From Porogramme epimiltina (taxonomy: Eukaryota > Basidiomycota > Agaricomycetes > Polyporales > Polyporaceae): a DNA stretch of 52,959 nt. The stretch lies in contig FTLJ01000926.1 of the NCBI GenBank assembly GCA_900155495.1, forward strand, positions 1 to 52,959, given 5' to 3'. The position numbers and the translations under genes were made by a program. Under the pieces are notes generated by a model that did no database searches, had not been told where the DNA came from, and saw only the letters and a list, made by a program, of their open reading frames with translations. This document shows, one piece after another, positions 43,093-52,959 of this stretch; position 1 is the stretch's first letter; every line of letters begins with the position of its first letter.

Positions 43093-43993
43093 CTACGCCG
43101 CCCCCTTCACCCCACGCGCAATAAACCACGTCATCTCCGGCGCGCCCTCCCCGAGGTGCGGCATGCGCTCCCTGAGCGCGTCGCGGAGGTCGAACACGCC
43201 GAGCGCCGCGCCCGCGAACGCCTCCGCGAGGCGCGCGGGCGCGATCCCGTGCGTGTGCGGGACGAGCCCGTCGTGCGTGTCGGGGAAGAGGCGGCGTGCG
43301 TCCGCCTCGGCCTTGATGTCCGCGACGAGCAGCGCGCCGCCCGGCCGCAGGAAGGACGCGAGCAGGCGCGTCGTGTCGTCGATCGACGCGAAGTGGTGGT
43401 ACGACGCGCAGCACTGGGGCGGAGGAGGGCGCGGTTAGTGGGCGCGCGGTGGCGAATGGGGAAGTGCGCACGACGATGAGGTCGAACTGCGCGCGGTCGA
43501 GCTCACCGGGGGCGCCGGTGAGCTCGGCGCACACCGCGCGCATCTGCTCGGGCGCGCGCTCGAGCTTCGTCGCGAGCGCGTTGTAGCGGTCGACGGAGTT
43601 CTGGCTGATGTCGACGCCGAGGATGGACTTGACGTGCGGGTGGAGGTTCTCGGAGATCATCCCTGTCAGCCGCGCCCGCCGTCTCTGTCAGGACACGAGT
43701 AGCTGCGGTAGGGATATTGGGGGCGCACCGACACCGCAGGCGAAGTCCATGACGGCGGTGCGCTCGGCGTCGAAGAGGTCGGGCCACGCCTCGCGCATGG
43801 CCGCGACCTCCTTGCGCGCCATTTCGCGCCAGCCGGGGTGCTGCTCCTCGAGTTTTTCTGCGTTCTCGTCGAAGTACGCCCTGTTGGCGGCGGCGAAGTC
43901 GTGGCCGTGGCTGTGGTGGGCGGGGCCTGCGGGCATTCCGTGGGTGTGCGAATGCGAGTGAGAGTGCGAGTGCGAGTGCGAGTGGCTGGCCAT
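43093..43993 (-). CDS. Class I SAM-dependent methyltransferase (copy 2), His-rich
   Basis: Three exons, introns 43663-43728 and 43414-43471, give 258 aa. The intron phases (1 then 0) and positions equal those of copy 1. The start ATG at 43993 opens a His-Ser repeat, seven HS pairs then HTHG and HHSHGHD, which is absent from copy 1. The core repeats the copy 1 pattern: DFAAANRAYFDE, VMDFACGVG, ILGVDISQNSVDRYN, FDLIVCCASYHHF, and FLRPGGALLVADI. It is extremely GC-rich. The His cluster could bind metal ions or merely reflect repeat expansion (GAGTGC hexamers on the plus strand). Substrate unknown. Confidence 0.84.
43935..43986. repeat. Hexanucleotide repeat coding His-Ser
   Basis: Tandem imperfect GAGTGC/GAATGC units on the plus strand read as alternating Ser and His on the minus strand at the start of methyltransferase copy 2. 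It is a likely length-variable site. Confidence 0.7.
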
Positions 43994-44494
43994 GGCAGTA
44001 GTAGGTGGCTGTCTGCTTGGATGGCGATGGAGAGTCTGTGGTCTGTGATTTTATACTACATCCTGACAGCGTCTGGGCCTGCGTATATGTACGTGTCCAA
44101 GTACGTGAATTCGGAATAGGAGGTCTATAGACCGTGACGTAGCCATACAAGGAGCATCCCGTGTGAGGTGCTACTATATGATGACCGCGAGGGTACTCTC
44201 ACATAGCCACAGAGCTCTGCCAGGGTCCCATGCTCTCTCACTGCGCCCGGTTTGTCGGCAAATGCCAGCTTACAGTTGTGATAACCATTGCGAGGGATCT
44301 CACGTGGGCACGGGTTGAGTCAGCAGCGTGCGTGCCTCCCCAGCTAAGTCAGCAAGGACGGTCGCCTGACGCGCTGCTTTCAAACGCTCGAGGTGAACGA
44401 AGCAACAGTACATTAATGCACAGGAACAGTTTAAGTGTACAAGGAGCGGAGGCACCAGAGGAAAGGTTTCCCGCTCGGCCATACACTTTTCCCC
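43994..44494. other. Intergenic, no gene seen
   Basis: About 500 bases comprising the upstream flank of methyltransferase copy 2 and the 3' flank of the epimerase. No feature is recognised. Confidence 0.35.
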
Positions 44495-46022
44495 CTACTT
44501 CAATACAGAGAACTTGTAGGACGCGTGCCAGAAGTACGGCCGGTCGGGCCCGTACACCTGGTCGACGCCCCACTCGGGGTTGTTGATCGCGTCGAGGTAG
44601 CTCTCCTGCTCGAGCACGACGCAGCTGTGGTTCTCGTACACGACGTCCGGAGAGCCGCCGCCCTGCGACGCCTTGCGCGGGACTGGGTCTGCGGGGGTGT
44701 AGATGCCGTTGCACGAGTAGATCTGCAGCGCGGGCTGGTTCGTGGTGACGTCGAGCCTGCATAGGGCGAACGCAGTCAGCGTGAATCACAGGGAAGGTAA
44801 GAAAAGACGGGAGGCGCACTTGATGCCGGAGTTGGTGCTCCAGATGGAGAAGGCGGGGGTCTTGTCCGCCGGCTTGTCGTATATCCACGCGTTGTCAAAG
44901 CCGACACAGCCTGTATACAGAACGGCGCACGGTTAGCACGGCGATCTTTCCACCCCCGCCACACCAGACGGCAGAGACGCACCGGTGCCGCAGTACTGCG
45001 CCTTCGCCGTCGCGTTGATCTCGTTCCCGATGCTCCGCGGCACTCGGAAGTCGAGCGGCGTCCCCGCCACCTGTGTGAACTTCCCATTTGGGATGAGGTT
45101 CCCGTCCGTTGCGATGATTTTGGACGACGCGATGTGCACGACGTGCCCGGATAGATCTTGAGTCTCCTTGTATGCCTCGAGGTTCCAGAACTGGTGTGCT
45201 GACAGCATAATTGGCGTAAGCGTAGTCGCGCTCGCAGAGATGGCCATGTCGAATACGGAGTTGTTCCCGAGCGTATAGGTTACCTGGATGAAGGGAGGTC
45301 AACGACGTTCATGCGGGGTTTCGTACCAGTGCGAGGCACGTACTGTGGTAAGAACTGTCCCAGGGAAGCCTTCGGTGCCATTGAGGTCCACGAGCGCAAA
45401 GCTAACGTGGTTCGCACTATAGTCGATCGTGGTCCAGTTGCGACGGTCGAAGCCATTGAAGCCACCATGCAGAGAGTTCGTGCCGTTGTGCTCGTTCTCG
45501 GGTACATGGAAGACCTCGCCTGGGCCCTGCGCGTCCTTGGACACAGGGAGGGTGAACGTGCCGTTGCGGATGCGATTCGCGTACCGCCCGACGATGGGGC
45601 CGAAGAAGTTGCGCTCCGACACGTAGCGGCTCTGACGGAGGAGAGGTTAGAACGACGTGTGTCGAAAGGAAACAAAGTGGCTTACGAGGTCGTCGTATCC
45701 GATGAGGATATCCCTGAACTCTCCAAACTGCACGTTTGAGATATGACGTCAGCGCTTCGGCAGACTGGATTGGGGAATACGCCAACCTACCTTGTCTTTC
45801 ACCCGGAAGCTCGTCGCCGTCGCACCAAACGGCATGAATGTTGCGAACGCGGAGCCATCAGGAGAGCTGACGTTGAACTGTTGCAACGGCTTTGTGCGCG
45901 AAGTTTCAGTCTGAAGTCGGAGGAAGATCTAACAGTGGAGCACTCACGTCAAACTCAGCTTGAGCGACTGCAACGCCTGCGAGGAGCACCGCAGCGAGTG
46001 CTGTGAATCTGGAGCGCGCCAT
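44495..46022 (-). CDS. Secreted aldose 1-epimerase (galactose mutarotase)
   Basis: Seven exons with introns 45890-45947, 45728-45790, 45632-45685, 45284-45343, 44911-44982 and 44757-44819 give 385 aa; the first acceptor could instead end at 45878. A signal peptide (MARSRFTALAAVLLAGVAVAQA) indicates secretion, and several N-glycosylation sites (NGT, NWT, NGT, NNS) agree. Family motifs: MPFGATATSFRVKDK, then GRYANRIRNGTF, NSLHGGFNGFDRRNW with the active-site His, LSAHQFWNLEAY with the second His, and VVLEQESYLDAINNPEWG with the catalytic Glu. It interconverts alpha and beta anomers of aldoses. A secreted form in a wood-decay-type fungus presumably acts on sugars released outside the cell. Confidence 0.92.
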
Positions 46023-47043
46023 GATCGTTCGAGCAGCGGCAAGGGCACCACAGCGCGCCCTACTGAGCGCGCTGGTCGCCTTTTATTCGCCTCCAAACGT
46101 CCGGGGGGATGCGTCACTACAGTGGCCCCATGACGGTCGGGAGACCCACGAGCATGTGCGCGGACCGTAGGCGGGCATGTGACCGCGCCGCGTAGAGGCG
46201 ACCATCAGCGCTGCGTCGAACGGGGGCGGTCACAAGGGTGGAGGGTGGACGGCATAGAAGAGCTTGGAAAGGCGACTGGGTGATGGGTCCCTTCGCCTGA
46301 GTCTAGATGGGGGAGCGTGTGTGATTTTGAGACTGTATGGTGTAGGTCTTGCGGTATTCATAGACACCCTCATTGATGTAGGTAGCCGCAGAAGGCACTA
46401 GATTGTAGTCCTTCAACAAGCGCGCTTCGAAGGACAGGTTCTATTTTCATACGCATTTCAGCAGGGCTTTATAACGGTGGAGAATAGGAGAATAGGTACG
46501 TACCTTTGCCTAGTGCAAACCTCCGTAGTAAGACAGACTGCCCAGATTTGCATTTGTGTTGTCGTATACGTATAGAGGATTCGCATCACCACGACTACAT
46601 ACAGAGAAAGGGTATTGGGTAAGCGATTATGAGACCCTGCCGCGTGCGTTGCGTGGAGGCCAGAAACAAAGATGGCGGATGTCCGAGCCAGACGGTTGTT
46701 TGGCAAGAGCCTCTGGACCAAATAGATGAGGTCAGCAACCGCTGTCCGGTGAGGGCCGGTAGACGCCTCCGCGCGGTGCCTCGCGCCGGAGCCATCATGA
46801 TGGCCCCCCTTCCGAAAAGACCGGAGGGCTGTGAGTGCGCCCATCGCGTTGCCCAATCACCGCCTCCTCACTCCGCCGTTGCAGACCCTGTGCGCATCCA
46901 ACCAGCGCCGCCTGCGCCGCCTCGCATACGTATACCGCTCTCCGCGACTAGAGGGCCGCCCTTCAAAGCCGACTGCCACCTTGCTCGTCCCTGCACCTCC
47001 CTCTTCCGACCCGTTTCTGTATCTCTAGGACAAGCGGCCAATC
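46023..47043. promoter_or_regulatory. Divergent promoter region, epimerase / YPT1
   Basis: About 1 kb between divergent start codons. On the minus strand a GAATAAAAGG string (46079-46088) about 60 bases before the epimerase ATG is a possible TATA element. The YPT1 leader is C-rich. Frames here (46458-46856 minus, 46629-47243 plus) lack motifs. Confidence 0.4.
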
Positions 47044-48063
<1,020 letters not shown>

Positions 48064-48868
48064 GCGCACATCGCGTGGCATTCCTCGCTCTTTCTCTCAG
48101 GCTGTCTATTCCCCCATTCCCTCCGTCTCACCCGTGTCGCGCACTGCATCACTGACCGGTCCTATCCTATTTGTGAGCACAGTACATTTGCATATCCCTG
48201 TCGCTTCTATACACTGGAGACCTGTATTTCTAACTCGTCGGTTGGAACCGTAATGCTATATCATATTGCATGCCTTGCTAAACCTTTGCGAAGTTCCCCT
48301 CAGTGGTTCCTCCGTGTTCCAATTCTCCAGAAGTGCAATCCCCAGTAATGCCTGACCGTCCATGAGCAAATTAACGCCCGAGCTCTGCCATGGCGTCATT
48401 GTTTGTTGTTGCCAAATAAATGCCTGTTTCAGTTATTCACACCTTCCCTTCCCACCGTCATCCCTTCGCCCAGTGTCTGAACCACCTAGCTATTTCGTCT
48501 GCGTGGTAGACTCACAACAGTACTGGTGAAACGTTGTCACATAATCCATGGCACATTAAGCAAGGTGCCATGGATTAAGTATCCAACCAAATAACACGAC
48601 TGCGCTACGAGATTGAGTTCGGTGGTCCAGCCTTGTCTACAACCGCCCTAGGACAGATCTACTAGACGCCTCACTGCCAGTGCCATGTCGCACTCTAAAG
48701 AAAAGCCCGGTGTGTCCCCTACCAGTGCACAGAGGCTGTGATCCTCGTCCTTGGGAGGGTCGGAGACCCAAGGACCCCTGCTCGAGGAATCCCCCTCCCC
48801 CTCGCCGGCCCTGTCTGTTACCTCGCCGCTCATCCCGAGAGTCTCCCGAATATCCGACACAACATACC
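48064..48868. other. Intergenic, no confident gene
   Basis: About 800 bases. An earlier ATG at 48685 (MSHSKEKPG) could belong to a first exon of the next gene, but I cannot join it in frame. The 3' flank of YPT1 occupies the first part. Confidence 0.35.
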
Positions 48869-49883
48869 ATGTTGGCCCACCTTCGCCCTTCGTCTCGCCG
48901 CCTTCTCTCTGACAACACCACCGAGCACAACGTTGGGCGTGCACGCCCCGGTTCCTCTGGGCGCACGTCTAAACGTCTTGTCCTCGGCCTCGGCGCAAAG
49001 CTCAATCCCAAGCGTATTGTCGGTCATATGAGAAAGCTCAAAACAAGCCGTGCCCTTCCAGGTCTCGGGGCACTCAGGACATCTCTGGAAGTTCTCACGA
49101 AGCTCGCGTCGGCTCTGCCAGGCCCCGTACAAGCTGTGGCAGAGACGGGGCTTGTGATTGCTAAATATGCTGAGGTACGACTCGAGATGAAACTGTACTG
49201 TTTGCCGCACCAAGTTGTGACGGATATGGTTCTTCATAGGACGTAGAAACCAATAGGGAGAAGGCAAACGAACTTTTCCGCGTTGCGAGAGAGATCATAG
49301 AAATCGTCCTGAAGGCCGTCCAAGAGCTCCCTGAGGACGGAAAGGACAACCAGTGGATGAGCGCGATGGGAAACCTTCACCAGTATATCTTCCTCGTTCT
49401 GTTCGGTTTATCAAAGCTCAACGTCGGTTGACAGATCCTTGACCCAAATCTGCGAGGAAATGCACCGTCTTACCACACGCACCAACATGATTCGTCGCGT
49501 CATCGGCAAGGATGACCACGCCAAGGCAATTGCCAACGGAAACCAGGCTCTATCCAACGCTATGACCGTCTACCAGGTAAGTCATCCTCAATTGCCGTTA
49601 TCATAGGCGGGTCACTCAGCCCAGCGTGAAGATTAAAGAAGGACATAGCAAGCGAACCCTTGACGTTGAACATTATAGCCAGATCATGGCCGAACTTCAA
49701 AGGATCCATTCTCAGCTGTCGCCTCACAGGCCTCCTCGCTCCACACAGGGAAGGGCGTTGGTGGTGACAGCACAAGTCAGAATGACTCGGAGCTTTCCGA
49801 GTACGACTTATATACCGGCGCAAGCTGTGGGAGTTCATTATGTAACACTGGCCGCGTCTTTTTTTTTGACACAGCGATATTAA
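48869..49883 (+). CDS. Protein with MLKL-like N-terminal helical-bundle domain
   Basis: Four exons, introns 49175-49239, 49383-49434 and 49577-49619, give 284 aa from the ATG at 48869. A basic N-terminus precedes a helical region: LRTSLEVLTKLASALPGPVQAVAETGLVIAKYAEDVETNREK (in parts), then LFRVAREIIEIVLKAVQELP, then SLTQICEEMHRLTTRTNMIRRVIGKDDHAKAIANGNQALSNAM. This order resembles the four-helix-plus-brace region that Agaricomycete NLR-like and kinase-like proteins share with MLKL. No NACHT, WD40 or kinase part follows. From about 49739 a different frame encodes an acidic tail (SQNDSELSEYDLYTG), so the C-terminus may be mis-spliced or frameshifted here. Function unproven; the family suggests membrane targeting or cell death. 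Confidence 0.5.
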
Positions 49884-50271
49884 TTTATTGGACCTAGGGT
49901 AATATCTTTCCGATTTATCTCCTGATTTTCGGAAGTATGGGTGATCACCCCGCGGATCCGGCGGACATTTGACGCCCTCAGGTGCATGACAATTTCTCGC
50001 TCCAATGACCACTACCAGTAGTTATACAAATAGCGAATTTTCTTGCAGTTATTATCAGAATGTTGGCCCCCCACGAAATAAATCACAGCGGACTTTGGTC
50101 AAACTCGACGCGACCATGTATTTTCATGGCGCGAAGGCTCGGGAGCGTGAGCCGCGGCGTCAATCGCCTTCCCCCCACCCGTCCAAACCGGCCCGCCCAC
50201 CGGGAGAGAATCAGTCCCTGCTCACGTGCTCGGCTAAATGACGCCACACCTTCGCCGCTATGCTCTCTCGC
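49884..50271. other. Flank of the hAT insertion, no gene seen
   Basis: 388 bases between the MLKL-like gene and the proposed transposon end. The opening is AT-rich, then the composition turns GC-rich. No conserved frame is found. Confidence 0.35.
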
Positions 50272-50282
50272 TAGTGTACGGG

Positions 50283-50380
50283 GCAAATGGCTCTGAAGCC
50301 AATCGCCGGCGAATGGCGAATGGCTCGCTGATTCGGAGGCTAGCGAATGGCTGGCAAACGTGGCAAAACCGGCAAATGGG
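50283..50380. repeat. Subterminal GCRAATGGS repeats of the hAT element
   Basis: Five near-identical 9-mers within about 100 bases (GCAAATGGC, GCGAATGGC x3, GCAAATGGG), two of them overlapping. They are all in the same orientation and lie between the proposed terminus and the transposase stop codon. Confidence 0.75.
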
Positions 50381-50423
50381 CGGCAATTGCGTGTCCTGAC
50401 GACGCTCCCTTGTTCTACCCCGA

Positions 50424-52914
50424 CTACTGTGTCTGCTGTATTCCTAACTTGCGCAAAATCGATTCCTTTGACCACTGCCCCTCCCCTGCACTCCCATCGT
50501 GTGCCGCAACATCATCGCCAACAGCCTCGGGAGCCAAACCCTTCCTAATCCGGTCCATCTCCGCCACATTGTACACCTCCTCAACCCCTACTGCATCACC
50601 TTGCCCGTCTCCAGCCTCCTGGCCCGGGGGGGCATTTTGGAGCTCTCGGAATGCTTCATCAATCTCCTGGAGGGGGATCTCGTCAGGAGTGGGGGTCTGG
50701 GTGGTGATGGAGGCGTCGGGCTCAAAAGCCCACTGCTGTGTGAGTTCAGTAAGCTTCTCGACATTAGCCCCCCCTCCCTCCCGTGTGTGCATGTGTGCGT
50801 GACGGCGGTGTGTGGTCTTCCCGCCTGAGAGCTCGTTGGTGTAGTGGTTGCGGAGGATGCCCAGGGTCTCCATGTGGGGAACTGAAAGGCGGCAACGCTT
50901 CGGGCTTTGCACCCCACCAAGGTCCGAGAAGAGTCGTTCGATTTCTGCAGCATGGGGGACAATGCTGAAGATACGGATTGCGAGGGCCTTGAGGGGGCAC
51001 TCCTTCATGTTCACTGTGAGCTGTGACCACCAAGCTCGCGCGTCGGCAGATCCTCCATTGAAGGGGGCTTCGCCAACATGATATCTCCGAAGATCTTGAA
51101 TGACCTTCATCACTACCTCTTCAGACCAGTTCCACCGGCGGCAGAGATCGAACACTACGTCGTACGCCTTCTCGATGGTCCGAGAGTGTGTGGCAGAGGA
51201 GATAGCAAGTTTGCGGGCAAGGGGGTGGAGGAAGAGAGCAAACCAGTGAAGGTCCGTGTTCATCTCATGGAATCGAATGCGCACCCTCCGCTGTGCATGC
51301 TGGGTGAATGAGTGGTCGTCGTCCGGTGTGGTTTGGATTGTCGCGATCTTGCGTTCTGCTGCAATCAGCTCGATCATGCAGTCTGCCAGTGTTGCTTCAC
51401 GGCTTTCGAGGTTTCCGATCGCGTCGACGAGTGGCTTGCACAGGCGGATCAACTGGGAGTTCCGTTGCCAGTGTTCGACGTCCAGGACTGCGCTAATGAC
51501 ATCCTTATTGACAGGAGATAAACCTCCAACTGACGTCTGAGCATCGTCGCGAAGGCAAATCTCGGTGAGTGCACGACTATTTTAAATGTAGATTAATAAA
51601 TTTATTTATTAGATTAATAATAATGATCTCGTACCGATGCTCTTGTACGCTGAGTGCCTGTAGGATAAGAGAATACCAGCGTGTGGCCGTGTGCGTCTTC
51701 AAGCTGCGTGTGACCTTGTGTGTGACCTTGGCAGTATCGAGTTGACCGCTCCAGTAGTGTGAGGAATTGAAGAATGTGACGATTTTGACGTTCTTCGTCA
51801 CTACTGCCTTCGCGGCAGGATATGAGGTGATGTCTCCGACAACCGTGTTGATTGCGTGAAGGAAGCAGAACAACCCCTTAAGAATAGTCAGAATTTTCGA
51901 CCACAATAGTAGAGCTGGAGTGAATTAGACGCACGATGATATGTGGATGGCTGCCCATAGCAAGACGCCGGAGGGCTTTCATCACAGTCGGGTTGTCGGT
52001 AATAAGAGCAATGATCTGGCTCCAGTCTAGCCCGCTCTTCTTCATAGCATGTTCAAGAACTTCGAGGAGCTTCTCAGCAGTGCCGCGATGGCCTGTGAGA
52101 TCAGATAGACCGAGAACCACTGGCCGCATTGCAACCTCTGCCACGAGAAAGCCATAGACCGAGCGCCGAAGGATATCTTCCCAGCCATCTGTGAGAAGAG
52201 TGAGAAGCTTCCTCTCTTTGATGCGTCCCTTCTCCTTCAGCGTCACTCGAGCTTCTTCACCCACGAGGAGACTGTGCGTGAGAATGTATGCAGTAGGAAC
52301 CTTATACATAGGGCGGAGGCAGCTGATCCATTTGAGGAGGTAGGGGTGCTCGGCAGCGCGGAATGCTATTGTAGCATGGATAAGGAAACTGAGGTTCCGT
52401 AAGCCTAGCAGCACAAGTTCCACAGACAGTCAAATGGTGCACACCGAAGGAACCAATAATCCGCTGCCTCTTTCTCCGCATCTGTCAGTGCCGTGTCGAC
52501 AAACGATGTCATCATTGTCTGGGTCTTTTGCTTCTTTGCCGGGCGAGGCCCATCTGTGTCAACGTCTATAGGAACCACTTGAGATCCACTGGGGCCAGCA
52601 TCCGATGGTCCCGGTGTAACGGAAAGTTCATGTCCTCGGACTCCGAGCTGGCCTTCAGGAAGTTCCGGCCCTGCGAGAAGCTCCAGTGCTTCCCTCCGGA
52701 CCTCGTCTGGTGCATTGGGGCATTGATCATACTTCGACAGATGGCTTATACAGCGGGTATCACGGTGCTCGATGATGGTAGCTCCCAGGGGACAGTAGCG
52801 ACATTGCATCTTGAACCGTTTTGTTTTCTCATGCCGTTCGCCAACCCTGGTGAAGTGCTTCTCTACAAATGGGTTGGTCCGGCGTCCGCCCGTGTGAGGA
52901 GTGTCTGGAGGCAT
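50424..52914 (-). CDS. hAT transposase, BED zinc finger, apparently intact
   Basis: Four exons, introns 52389-52444, 51877-51934 and 51577-51634, give 772 aa without a stop. Start: the first ATG, at 52914, 45 bases from the window edge; an upstream start cannot be excluded. A BED-type finger has Cys38, Cys41, His58 and Cys65. The RNase H-like core includes FRAAEHPYLLKWI, LLTLLTDGWED (first Asp), IALITDNPTVMKAL (second Asp) and HTATRWYSLILQAL. The C-terminal dimerisation region reads WWSQL, PLKALAIRIFSIVPHAAEIERLFSDLG, ending in a Pro/Glu-rich tail. The enzyme cuts and pastes its own element. Intact frames and clean introns suggest recent activity. Confidence 0.9.
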
Positions 52915-52959
52915 AGTGACGAAGCTAGGTATGCGAGATGTACAAGATCTACCAGTCAC

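Larger units (their letters stand above)
50272..52959 (-). mobile_element. hAT-family DNA transposon (one end in window)
   Basis: The visible end is proposed at TAGTGTACGGGGCAAATGG (50272 on), which resembles hAT terminal sequences that begin TAGNG. Just inside it are five copies of GCRAATGGS (50283, 50309, 50316, 50343, 50372), the subterminal repeats that hAT transposases bind. The element contains a full transposase reading toward this end. The other terminus, and so the 8-bp target duplication (TCTCTCGC before the end is the candidate), lies beyond the window. Confidence 0.7.

Noticed and set aside
43935..43986. CRISPR-like or tandem regulatory repeat
   Set aside because: It is a coding hexamer repeat for His-Ser; there are no spacers and the organism is a eukaryote.

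Overview
The window is nuclear DNA of a basidiomycete fungus, most likely an Agaricomycete of the Polyporales type. The reasons are compact genes split by many 41-90 nt introns with GTRNGN...YAG borders, GC-rich codons, short intergenic gaps, families of F-box/leucine-rich proteins, fungal secreted polysaccharide lyases of the PL14 type, and a BED-finger hAT transposon. Gene models were built by hand from reading frames and splice signals. For every spliced model given without a caveat, the exon lengths sum to a multiple of three.

Layout. 1-394: the 3' end of an unrecognised gene. 0.9-3.0 kb: a divergent F-box protein with a poly-Asp tract. 3.1-6.6 kb: a head-to-head pair of mitochondrial gene-expression genes, mitoribosomal protein mS33 and the RNA helicase SUV3. 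6.7-7.3 kb: a small secreted low-complexity protein. 7.6-15.2 kb: three related F-box genes. 15.4-20.7 kb: an unrecognised acidic protein, mitochondrial tryptophanyl-tRNA synthetase, and, divergent from it, NAA35/MAK10 of the NatC acetyltransferase. 21.7-24.4 kb: two tandem single-pass membrane proteins with PPxY motifs. 24.8-26.9 kb: the bifunctional thiamine gene THI20. 27.1-28.7 kb: the DNA glycosylase NTH1.

28.9-39.1 kb: a roughly 10 kb block holding three tandem PL14-like secreted lyase genes, bracketed by two identical tRNA-Gly(CCC) genes in opposite orientation. 39.4-41.7 kb: a Rap1-type telomere protein (BRCT plus Myb). 42.0-44.0 kb: two convergent paralogous methyltransferases, one with a His-rich N-terminus. 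44.5-46.0 kb: a secreted aldose 1-epimerase. 47.0-48.1 kb: the Rab GTPase YPT1/RAB1. 48.9-49.9 kb: a protein resembling the MLKL-type four-helix N-terminal domain. 50.3 kb to the end: a hAT DNA transposon with an apparently intact transposase and one visible terminal region.

Functional themes. Housekeeping genes for mitochondrial expression, N-terminal acetylation, thiamine, base-excision repair, vesicle traffic and telomeres alternate with lineage-specific duplicates: F-box x4, PPxY membrane proteins x2, PL14 x3 and methyltransferase x2. The strongest candidates for something little described are the tRNA-bracketed PL14 triplet, the membrane-anchored PPxY pair (candidate adaptors for a Rsp5-type ubiquitin ligase), the basidiomycete Rap1, and the MLKL-like protein beside a probably recent transposon.
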